Of a DNA stretch of 7,141 bases, positions 1 to 7,141 are shown piece by piece (within the stretch, counting starts at the first letter, position 1; each line of letters opens with the position of its first letter). A program made the translations under genes and the position numbers. The notes beneath the pieces are model-generated. The model had not been told where the DNA came from. It saw only the letters and a list, made by a program, of their open reading frames with translations, and ran no database searches. The stretch covers positions 1 to 7,141 of the forward strand of contig CALLPO010000088.1 in NCBI GenBank assembly GCA_938015605.1, given 5' to 3'. This DNA is from an uncultured Candidatus Altimarinota bacterium (GTDB lineage Bacteria > Patescibacteriota > Gracilibacteria > BD1-5 > UBA6164).

Positions 1-2
1 AG

Positions 3-248
3 AAGATAATTCAAGATAAAATGAAAGAATGTGAGAAATATTTGAGTGAAATTAAATGATCTGTTATTAGTGCAGCAAATATAGACGCATATCTAGATAA
101 AGATAGTATACAATGGAATATGTTAAGAGAAAAATGCTCTCATAATAAGGATATTGAAAATATTTATGAATTTGTATCTAAGAGTGATACTTCTACAAAT
201 GATTTTACTACAAGATTATCAATGAAATTTCAAGAATTATATATTTAA
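3..248 (+). CDS. C-terminal end of an unrecognised protein (5' truncated)
   Basis: This reading frame enters from the left edge and stays open for 81 codons to a TAA, with one in-frame UGA read as Gly (codon at 57-59). The visible part is hydrophilic and mostly helical in character, rich in Lys, Glu, Asp and Ser, with no membrane segment or signal. It contains two Cys and no motif I recognise, and ends in FQELYI. An ATG at 21 lies inside the frame, but the frame is open upstream of it, so the gene most likely begins outside the window. Only 11 bases separate its stop from the next start, so the two probably share a transcript. Coding status is supported by the open frame, the close spacing and the use of UGA; the function is unknown. 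Confidence 0.6.
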
Positions 249-259
249 TATACAAAAAT

Positions 260-565
260 ATGGAATTAAAAGATTTTATTAAGTGAGTTATATTAGACAT
301 AGAATGAGCAAGAAAAGAGATTCATGAAGAAAATGATAAGGATTATTTTTTTACAAATCAAAGAACTGAATGACCAAAATGAGAAATTAAGTTTGATCTA
401 ATGGTTGAAACAGAGAAATGAAAAAGTATTGAGGGATGATGAAAAATTAATGTATTAACAGCAAATTTGTGATGATTTTTAAAAGGTAATAGTAGAACCA
501 CTAACTCAAATAGGATTAGCTTTTCTTTATTCTGAGATTGAACAATGATTGATAATAAAGAATAA
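260..565 (+). CDS. Small protein with a trypco2-like pattern, UGA-rich
   Basis: This encodes 101 residues under UGA = Gly; 11 of its 13 glycines are UGA, so it is invisible with the standard code. Residues 1-24 look like an amphipathic helix (MELKDFIKGVILDIEGARKE). After a charged linker come likely strands at 43-51 (IKFDLMVE), 58-70 (a Gly-rich turn, then KINVLTANL) and 84-91 (NRISFSLF). A helix, then a FDxxV strand, a GG-rich hairpin and a final R-I-x-F-S strand is the pattern I associate with small bacterial proteins of the trypsin-co-occurring domain 2 (trypco2) type, which in other bacteria sit beside proteases or NTPases of suspected conflict systems. That assignment is from memory of the pattern and is tentative. 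There are no membrane segments. The start is the first ATG after the previous stop; no Shine-Dalgarno sequence precedes it. Confidence 0.7.
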
Positions 566-583
566 AACTCTAGATTTAAATTT

Positions 584-1462
584 ATGAAAATAAAAAAACT
601 ACATTCTTGATTTGAACTCCCAGAGTTGGGATTTTGAACGTGGACAATGTGAGGTTTTAGACATCATGATCCAAGGAATGATGATGAGAAAGATATCGGG
701 GCAATAAAGTTTGCTATTGATAATTGAATTACTCACTTTGATACGGCTGAATTGTATGGGACTTGAGCAGCTGAGGAAATTCTTGGGAAAGCAATAAGTG
801 GGTATGATAGAGAGAAGCTACAAATTGCAACGAAAATAAAAGGTTCAAACTGTAGTTATAATGCTATTAAAATTGCTTGTAAGAAGAGTTTGGAGCGATT
901 AGATATAGAATACTTAGATTTGTATTATATTCATTGGAGGGACAAACAATTTGATTTGAAGGATTGTATGAGAGCAATGGATGAATTAGTGGATGAATGA
1001 TTGATTAAAAATATTTGAGTGAGTAATTTTAGTACAGCTAGTTTGAAAGAAGCTCAGAAATATGCAAAGAATAAAATAGTAGCTAATCAGGTTCATTATA
1101 ATTTGATATATAGAGAGTGTTGTGTTTCACAATGATGAGAAGAACCACTTCTTGAATATTGTCAGAATAATGATGTAATGCTTGTGGCTTGGAGACCTGT
1201 TGAACTCTGAAAACTTGCAAACTTTGGTTGATCTACTGTGACAACTATCTCTGAAAATATTGATAAGACACATGCTCAAATTGCTATTAACTTCCTCATT
1301 TCTCAAAAAAATGTAGTTACTATATTTAAAAGTGATGAGCCAAAGCATATAGAAGAAAACTTGTGAGCAGTCTGATGGGAGTTACAAGAAGATGAAATGG
1401 AAGCACTAAATAATGATACAGATAAAGTGGTGTATAAAAGTGATTGAGTTCCTCTTGAATAA
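584..1462 (+). CDS. Aldo/keto reductase
   Basis: A 292-residue cytosolic NAD(P)H-dependent oxidoreductase of the aldo/keto reductase superfamily, of normal length for the family, expected to form a TIM barrel. The N-terminal hairpin and first strand are seen as LGFGTWTMGG (15-24). The catalytic tetrad is complete: Asp53 and Tyr58 in DTAELYG, Lys84 in ATKIKG, His117 in LDLYYIHW. Other signature segments are SLERL (102-106), GLIKNIGVSNFS (139-150) and ANQVHYNL (167-174). The cofactor-binding C-terminal part is IFKSDEPKHIEENLGA (247-262). Fourteen UGA codons are used as Gly, several at family-conserved glycines. Codon 105, a conserved Arg, is CGA. The substrate cannot be told from sequence; small aldehydes, ketones or sugars are typical. 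The ATG is the first after the preceding stop, which lies in the same frame. Confidence 0.95.
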
Positions 1463-1492
1463 AAAATATATTTAATTAATTAAAATCAAAAA

Positions 1493-2542
1493 ATGGTAAC
1501 TGATAATTTAATGGAAGCTAACCCTATATTTAATCCAAAGGGGAATGATGATGTTCAAGATAGAACTATTATTAAGTGAAATACTACTGGACTATTCCAA
1601 CTAAATGCTACTAAATATAATTGGGCAAAATCTTTGTACCAAGTTATGGTAGGGAACTTTTGGATTCCAGAAAAAGTAAAAGGATTATGAGATGACGCTA
1701 CTCAATTCAGAAATGAATTATCAGATCAAGAAAAGAGAGCTTACAAATGAATTCTTTCTTTTCTTATCTTTTTGGATTCAATTCAAACAGTAAATCTTCC
1801 TAATTTTTCTGAATATATTACGGCTCCTGAAGTAAATCTTGTGCTTTCTATTCAAGCATTTCAAGAAGCAATCCACTCTCAAAGTTATGCTACTATTCTA
1901 GAAACAGTTGTTGATTCTAAAGATAGAGATGAAATTTATTATTTCTGGAAAACAGATAAACATTTACTTGAGAGAAATGAATTTATTGGATGAATCTATC
2001 AAGAGTTTGTAGATAATCCAAATGATAAGAGTTTCTTCAAGTGAGTAATTTGAAACTTCTTGCTAGAAAGTATTTATTTCTACAATGGTTTTGCTTTCTT
2101 TGATACTCTTGCAAGTCAATCAAAAATGGTTGCTACTGATCAAATGATTACCTATATTAGAAGAGATGAGCTTACTCATGTAACTATTTTTGCTAATATT
2201 ATTAAAGAAATTAAAAAAGAATTTCCAGATATTTATGATGAAGAAATCATTATTGATATGATGAAAACAGCTGTTAAACAAGAAATTAAATGGTCTAAAC
2301 ATATTCTATGAGAAGGGATTATTGGAATGGGACATGAAAATATTGAAAACTATACTAAGTTTTTAGCTAATGACAGAATGGCTCTTCTTGGGATTGCTCC
2401 TCTCTATCCAGATGTTGTAAAAAACCCTTATAAACATCTTGAAGTGATGCAGGATAATAACTCTGAACGTTGAAATTTCTTTGAATCAACAGTTACAAAC
2501 TATGCTTTGAGTACAAGTATGAATGGAACATGGGAGTTTTAA
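1493..2542 (+). CDS. nrdB: Class I ribonucleotide reductase, small (beta) subunit
   Basis: A 349-residue ferritin-like subunit that houses the metal centre and radical for reduction of ribonucleotides to deoxyribonucleotides, working with a large subunit (NrdA) that is not in this window. All six metal ligands expected from the family are present: Asp95 in FLDSIQ, Glu125 and His128 in EAIHSQSY, Glu192 in LLESIYFY, Glu226 and His229 in RRDELTH. The radical-bearing tyrosine is Tyr132, four residues after His128 as in E. coli NrdB, so this is a canonical tyrosyl-radical type rather than class Ic, where it is Phe. Trp57 (NFWIPE) and Asp225 match residues of the known electron path. Eight of 19 glycines are UGA, a smaller share than in its neighbours. 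A second ATG six codons in (M7) is an alternative start. There is no Shine-Dalgarno; the leader is A-rich. Confidence 0.96.
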
Positions 2543-2558
2543 TAGATAAAAATTCTAT

Positions 2559-2816
2559 ATGAGCAAACATAATAAAATATTGAATGTAATTTTTGGGACT
2601 GTTTTTATACTCGGTTTTATTTACTCATTATACTTACAGTTCTTTTTCTCATCGGAAGCATTTTCATGGCATTTGATATTTTCAATATATATTTTTCTGC
2701 CTCCATTTGTGTATCTATATTTTCTGCTTTTATTTATTTTAAATAAAAAGTGGTTTTTACTAGGATGACTCATATTATTAGTGCCAATAGGGTATTTTGT
2801 CCTTGAATGATTTTAA
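2559..2816 (+). CDS. Small three-helix membrane protein
   Basis: An 85-residue very hydrophobic protein. Likely membrane helices lie at about 7-29 (ILNVIFGTVFILGFIYSLYL and following), 37-61 and 66-82, with a short positively charged N-terminus (MSKHNK) and an Asn-Lys-Lys loop at 62-64 before the third helix. Two UGA codons (2766-2768 and 2808-2810) are read as Gly; under the standard code the protein would stop after 69 residues and lose its third helix. I do not recognise a family. It starts 16 bases after the ribonucleotide reductase stop and precedes a transporter gene, so co-transcription is plausible, but nothing links it functionally to either. It could be a small membrane accessory factor; no function is assigned. 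Confidence 0.75.
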
Positions 2817-2882
2817 ATCTTTGCTTGCTAAATAAACTATAACAACTAAACTAAGAAAAATTTAATTCTTTGTTTTTTTTGT

Positions 2883-4130
2883 GTGAATATATTCAAATCA
2901 AAATTCTTTATTGTTTATTTACTTACCTTTGTAAATGGGCTGAGTTTTACTCTGCTTATCCCTGTTTTTCCATTTCTTCTAAAAATATATGATCAACCAG
3001 AAATTATGCTGTGATTACTGTTTGCAACGTATAGTTTATTTCAATTTTTTGGAGCTCCAATTATGTGAGCACTCTCTGATAAATATTGAAGAAAACCAGT
3101 ATTACTTTTGACTCAAGGATGAACATTTATTAGTTGGTTAATACTCTGACTTGCATATTTTCTACCAAGTGTGGAAATTTTAGGGTTGGTAGTTTTACCA
3201 TTATTTGTGATATTTATTTCAAGAATAATTGATGGGATTACGTGATGAAATATGTCTGTAGTAAGTGCTATGGTAGCAGATATTACTACTCCTGAAGAGA
3301 GAAGTACTGTGTTTGGAAAAACTGGCGCAGTGATGTGAACTACACTTATTATAGGTCCTTCAATATGAGCATTTTCAATGGAATCTAGCTATTGATACTT
3401 AGCTACAGCAATTGTCTGAGCTATTGTTTCTATTATTGCTCTGTGGATTATGTTTTATAAAGTAGAAGAAACTCTCAAAGAAGAAGATACAAAAAAGGAG
3501 TTACATATTTCTTATAAAGACTTAAATATTATTAAAAAAATTAAAAAATATTGGGGACAAAATACTGTACAATTTTCTATTGTGATTAAGATATTTATGA
3601 TGTTTTCATTTATGATGTATACTACAGTTTCTGTATTATATCTTATTGATAGATTCTGATTTAGTGCTGCAACTGTCTGATATTATCTAATTATTACCTG
3701 AAGTTTTGTGATTCTACATCAAGCATTTTCAGTGAAACCAGTAGTGCAAAAAATAGGGGATTTTAGATGATTGCTTTTAGGACAGACACTTATGGGACTT
3801 GGGTATTTGGGAATGTGATTATCACCAGATATATACTATTATACTTTTGCATATTTCTTTGCTATTTTAGGGATTACTCTCTCTATGAGTACACTTCAAG
3901 CTCTTTTTTCCAAATGAGCTGATAAAAAATCTCAATGAGAAATCATGTGAATAGCATCATCTCTTGAAAGTTTCGTGGCAATTATAGCTCCAATTGTAGG
4001 AGCATTGCTTTATGAGAGAGTAGATATTTCAATTTTTATAATTATCAGTATAGTACCATTTATAGGTCTACTAATATATATAATATTTTTCAGAAAGAAA
4101 TTATTGAGAGAAGACACATTTTGTAATTAA
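2883..4130 (+). CDS. MFS transporter, TetA-like drug:H+ antiporter family
   Basis: A 415-residue integral membrane protein with about 12 predicted helices in two halves joined by a charged loop (about 192-228, Lys/Glu rich), the usual size and layout of the 12-helix DHA1 group. The MFS motif A between helices 2 and 3 is intact (GALSDKYGRKP, 62-72). Helix 4 carries RIIDGITGGNMS (114-125), followed by ADITTPEERSTVFG (132-145). Helix 5 carries the antiporter motif C form GTTLIIGPSIGAF (152-164). These resemble TetA-type tetracycline efflux pumps, but the substrate cannot be inferred. Nineteen UGA codons encode Gly, including those in motif A and motif C. No ATG precedes the first helix, so GTG at 2883 is taken as the start; it gives a short VNIFKSK lead-in typical of the family. 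Confidence 0.9.
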
Positions 4131-4143
4131 TTAAAGAAGTCTC

Positions 4144-5223
4144 ATGAAAATCCTAGCATTTGAAACCAGTTGTGATGACACTAGTATAGCAATTTTTGAG
4201 GATGAAAAATTACTAGTAATGGAAACAGCTAGTCAGATAAAAATACATAATATTACTGGATGAGTAGTTCCAGAAGTAGCAGCAAGAGAACATGCCAATG
4301 CTATTTTTTGAGTGCTTGATACTGTTTTAGAAAAGACTGGAGTGCAGTTAGAACAAATAGACTATATTTGAGTAACAACCAATCCTTGATTGCTACCAAG
4401 TCTGCTTACTGGAACAACAGTTGCTTCAACTATTTCAACACTACTCAAAATTCCAATTATTCCAATAAATCATATTCAGGCTCATATTTTTGCTAATTTT
4501 TTAGAGAGAGAAGAGAAAGAAATTGAATTTCCAGTGGTGTGTTTAACAGTTTCTGGATGACACAATGACATCTATTCAATGAAAGATATGTGGGACTTAG
4601 AAAAAGTTGGTTCAACTACTGATGATGCGAGTTGAGAAGCTTTTGATAAGGTAGCAAAAATGATGTGACTTGGATATCCAGGTTGACCAATTGTGAGTCA
4701 GATGGCTGATGAGTATGCAGTAGAGAATAATAAAAATATAGATGAAATAGTTTTTAATGATGTACAAAAAAAACCACTTTTCCCAAGAGTATGGCTTACA
4801 AAAAAGCAGGCAGACTTTTCTTTTTCAGGACTAAAAAGTGCAGTTAAAAGAGAAGTAGATAAAAGAAGAGGGTGTATTGTTTGAAACTGAGTTAAGCCAG
4901 TTCCAACAAAAGACCTAACTTTGGAGGATAAAAAAGAAATCAGTTATGAATTTCAAGAAGCAGTGATAGAAGTTCTTGCTTATAAACTCATTCAAGCTGC
5001 TTTACAAAAATGAGTAAAAACAGTTCTACTGGCCGGTTGAGTAAGTGCAAACAATAGATTGAAACAAGAAATTACTAAATTGGCTAAGAAAAATAATATT
5101 GAATTTTTACACCCAGTCAGTAATTTGTACTGTATGGATAATGCAGCAATGGTTTGAATTTTGACATATTATAGAGTAAAATGCTGAGAATTTGAAAAGA
5201 AGATTTGAGTGGTGAAAGTATAG
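4144..5223 (+). CDS. tsaD: tRNA N6-threonylcarbamoyladenosine synthase subunit TsaD
   Basis: A 359-residue cytosolic ASKHA-fold enzyme (Kae1/Gcp/YgjD family) that transfers the threonylcarbamoyl group to A37 of ANN-decoding tRNAs; nearly universal and usually essential. All signature blocks are present in order: LAFETSCDDTS (4-14), PEVAAREH (43-50), the metal-binding INHIQAH with His110 and His114, VSGGHN (137-141), ASGEAFDKVAKMMGLGYPGGP (162-182), FSFSGLKSAV (225-234), LLAGGVSANNRL (295-306) and MDNAAMVG (331-338) with metal-ligand-type Asp332. Fifteen of 25 glycines are UGA, including invariant ones at 139, 164, 181 and 299, which makes this the best internal proof of UGA = Gly. It is the only gene here ending in TAG. 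A weak AAGAAG lies just before the ATG. The partners TsaB, TsaE and TsaC are not in the window. Confidence 0.97.
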
Positions 5224-5266
5224 GTATTGATAATGAAAAAAAGTATTTTACTGTTAAACACACTTT

Positions 5267-6433
5267 ATGTTTTTAAATTTTCTCTGTAATTTACTTACAC
5301 TTTTTTCCTCAGCTTCTTTTTGTGAACAAGATATAAAAAAGGTTGAAGAAAGTAAACCTATAATAATAGAAAAAAACATTCACTTAGATACACCTACAGA
5401 TTGAATCAGAAGTTTGTATTATACAGCAGCATGAGTTTCAGACAGTGAAAAATATAATAATTTTTTAGATATAGCTGATAATACAACAGTGAATTCTATT
5501 ACTATTGATATTAAGACAGTCAGTTGAAAAGTTAACTTTGATATGGATGAAAGTTTTTTTAAAAGTATCAAACCAGTATCAAATAACTGAATTAAAGATA
5601 TAGCTAAAATCATTGAGGAACTGCATCAAAAAAATGTTTATGTGATTTGAAGGATAGTAGTTTTTAAAGATATGAATTTAGCAGAAAGAAGAAAAGACCT
5701 AGCTCTCAAGTGGACTTATAATAAAGAGAAAATATGGACTGATCATAGCTGAAAGAAATATCTAGATCCAAGTAGTAGAGAAGTATGGGATTATAATGTT
5801 GCAATAGCTTCAAATGCTTATGAGATTTGATTTGATGAAATTAATTTTGACTATGTTAGGTTCCCTTCTGATTGAAAAGTTCATCAAATATATGCTCCTT
5901 TTACTGAAAAAATATCAGTGTGAACAGGGAGTGTAAGAAATATTACTGCACTTAATAACTTCTCAAAATACACGTCAGAAAAACTTAAACAAAAACATCC
6001 AAGTATTGTATTATCAGCAGATGTATTTTGATTGGTTACAAATTGAGATTTAAATAGTATTGGGCAAAGTCTTATATGATTTTTAAAGTATTTTGATTAT
6101 GTAGGTCCAATGACATATCCATCTCACTACGGAAAAAAATTTTTAGGTTTTACACAACCTGATAATCATCCATATGAAATCATGCAGGATGCTTTATTAA
6201 ACACTTCAATGCAAATTGATAAATATAATCTTGAAAACCCCAATGAGAAGCAACTTTCACAAAGACAAATAAGATTATGGTTACAATGATTTTCTTGTAC
6301 TCGGTGCAAGTGAGCAACTCCATATTTTACTCAAAAATTTAAAAAACAAACGAGTTGAGTTACTGATGCCTGATGAGATAGCTGGTGGGTTTGGAATGCT
6401 AATTCAAATTATTATAAAGATTGGTATGAATAA
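5267..6433 (+). CDS. Exported DUF4015 putative glycoside hydrolase
   Basis: A 388-residue protein matching the DUF4015 (putative glycosyl hydrolase) TIM-barrel family. Family-like segments are GIRSLYYTAAGVSD (46-59), SITIDIKTVSGKVNF (77-91), YVIGRIVVFKDMNLAE (125-140), RRKDLALKW (141-149), YLDPSSREVWDYNVAIA (165-181), GFDEINFDYVRFPSDG (188-203), LSADVFGL (249-256), YVGPMTYPSHY (278-288), RLWLQGF (336-342) and SWWVWNA (372-378). Acidic residues in the DEINFDY strand are the likely catalytic region by analogy. A short hydrophobic N-terminus (FLNFLCNLLTLFSSAS) suggests export to the cell surface. Seventeen UGA codons encode Gly. A CxxC pair (Cys344, Cys347) sits just before the last strand and contains the only CGG codon of the window. 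The start is uncertain: the ATG at 5267 is the first in frame, but a better signal-peptide start lies in another frame at 5233. Confidence 0.88.
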
Positions 6434-6512
6434 AATTACAGAAAAATTTTTACTTTAAGATTAAATTAATATTATTAGCTATAGTTGTACAGTAATTAAT
6501 AAAATAAAAATA

Positions 6513-7141
6513 ATGAAAGCATCAGATATATTTATAAAAGTGTTAGAAAATCATTGAGTTGATACAATTTTTTGAGTACCATGAGAAGAAAATTTGGACT
6601 TTATTAACTCAATGAAAGATTCAAGTATTAAACTGATTCTTACTAGAAATGAACAAACTGCTGTTTTTATGGCAGCCACTCATTGAAGATTAACAGGGAA
6701 AGTTGGTGTAGCAATTGCTACACTATGACCTTGAGCAACTAATATGATGACATGAGTTGCATATGCTCAATTATGAGGAATGCCAGTACTTGTTATTACA
6801 GGACAAAAGCCCATTAAAAAATCAAAACAATGATTATTTCAAATAGTAGATGTTGTTTGAATGATGAGACCATTAACTCAATATTCTCAAACGGTTGTTT
6901 CAGCTCATATGCTCCCATACATGGTAAATACTGCTATTAAAACAGCAGAAGAAGAAAAACCTGGAGCTGTTCATATTGAACTTCCAGAAGATATTGCAGC
7001 AGAAGAAATTGATATAAGACCAGAAGATATTCCAAAAATACCATATTCAAGACGTCCTGAAATTGATGAAAAAATGCTTATCACCTTGGTTGATAAAATA
7101 GAAAAAGCTAAAACTCCAGTAATACTTCTTTGATCTGCAGC
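6513..7141 (+). CDS. Acetolactate synthase-like thiamine diphosphate enzyme, N-terminal part (3' truncated)
   Basis: The first 209 codons of a thiamine diphosphate-dependent enzyme whose family is usually about 550 residues; the window ends before the middle and cofactor domains. The N-terminal pyrimidine-binding domain is clear: IFGVPGEENLDF (19-30), the catalytic-type Glu47 in LTRNEQTAVFMA, GRLTGKVGVAIATLGPGATN (58-77), GVAYAQLGGMPVLVITGQKP, then QIVDVVGMMRPLTQYS and PGAVHIELPEDIAAEE. These match acetolactate synthase large subunits, which join two pyruvates to acetolactate for branched-chain amino acid synthesis or overflow to acetoin. Related enzymes such as other pyruvate- or oxalyl-CoA-using members share this domain, so the reaction is likely, not certain. 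Eleven of 16 glycines are UGA, including both glycines of LGPG. It starts 79 bases after the hydrolase gene, with an A-rich leader and no Shine-Dalgarno. Confidence 0.9.

Noticed and set aside
1127..1348. Minus-strand open frame of 73 codons
   Set aside because: It lies wholly inside the aldo/keto reductase gene on the opposite strand and has no family features.
1471..1484. Perfect 14-base palindrome TTTAATTAATTAAA in front of nrdB, as a possible operator
   Set aside because: It is made only of A and T in very AT-rich DNA and is not symmetric beyond this core; its repeat before tsaD is better noted as a positional motif.
2120..2302. Minus-strand open frame of 60 codons
   Set aside because: It is an antisense shadow of nrdB, rich in Asn and Phe from the AT-rich complement.
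1772..2311. Apparent pseudogenisation of ribonucleotide reductase into fragments by TGA stops
   Set aside because: All the interruptions are UGA in one frame and fit glycine in an otherwise perfect protein, so the gene is intact under code 25.
2853..2880. Possible intrinsic terminator (AAGAA ... TTCTT followed by T, G and eight Ts) before the transporter gene
   Set aside because: The stem is only five pairs, four of them A-T, with an eight-base loop, too weak to call. The T-run also sits immediately before the GTG start.
5419..5613. Minus-strand open frame of 64 codons with a hydrophobic look
   Set aside because: It is antisense to the DUF4015 hydrolase, whose family motifs fix the + strand frame.
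6449..6475. Candidate sigma70-type promoter (TTTACT, then TATTAT) before the acetolactate synthase gene
   Set aside because: The -35 match is poor, the spacing is 15, and similar AT-rich matches occur in most gaps.
1..7141. UGA = Trp (mycoplasma-type code 4) as the explanation for read-through
   Set aside because: UGA positions match conserved Gly, not Trp, and UGG is used at conserved Trp positions.

Overview
The window is an AT-rich stretch in which every gene lies on the + strand and UGA is read through as glycine. Read with the standard code it breaks into short fragments. Read with UGA = Gly and only TAA/TAG as stops (translation table 25), it resolves into nine tightly packed genes. 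UGA falls on invariant glycines of known families, for example the SGGH, SGEAFDK, PGGP and AGGVSANN motifs of TsaD and the LGPGATN motif of an acetolactate synthase. UGG is still used for Trp. By hand count about 98 in-frame UGA codons are used. This code is known from Gracilibacteria (BD1-5) and Absconditabacteria (SR1), so the host is very probably a member of one of these candidate phyla. A CGA codon at a conserved Arg argues against the variant in which CGA has become Trp.

Layout: 3..248 is the tail of an unrecognised gene. 260..565 is a small protein with a trypco2-like pattern. 584..1462 is an aldo/keto reductase. 1493..2542 is the small (radical) subunit of a class I ribonucleotide reductase. 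2559..2816 is a small three-helix membrane protein. 2883..4130 is a 12-helix MFS drug/H+ antiporter-like transporter starting at GTG. 4144..5223 is TsaD, the tRNA t6A synthesis subunit. 5267..6433 is an exported DUF4015 putative glycoside hydrolase with an ambiguous N-terminus. 6513..7141 is the N-terminal third or so of an acetolactate synthase-like thiamine diphosphate enzyme, cut by the window end.

Genes are separated by only 11 to 79 bases, and no strong terminator was found, so several may be co-transcribed. The functions do not form one pathway: nucleotide reduction, tRNA modification, redox, export, cell-surface carbohydrate and pyruvate metabolism. It looks like a compact housekeeping stretch of a reduced genome rather than a mobile or defence island. 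The possible exception is the first two genes, where the trypco2-like pattern hints weakly at a conflict-type system continuing upstream. No tRNA, rRNA, CRISPR or insertion sequence was seen. None of the genes has a strong Shine-Dalgarno sequence, and several share an AT-only motif 20 bases before the start codon.
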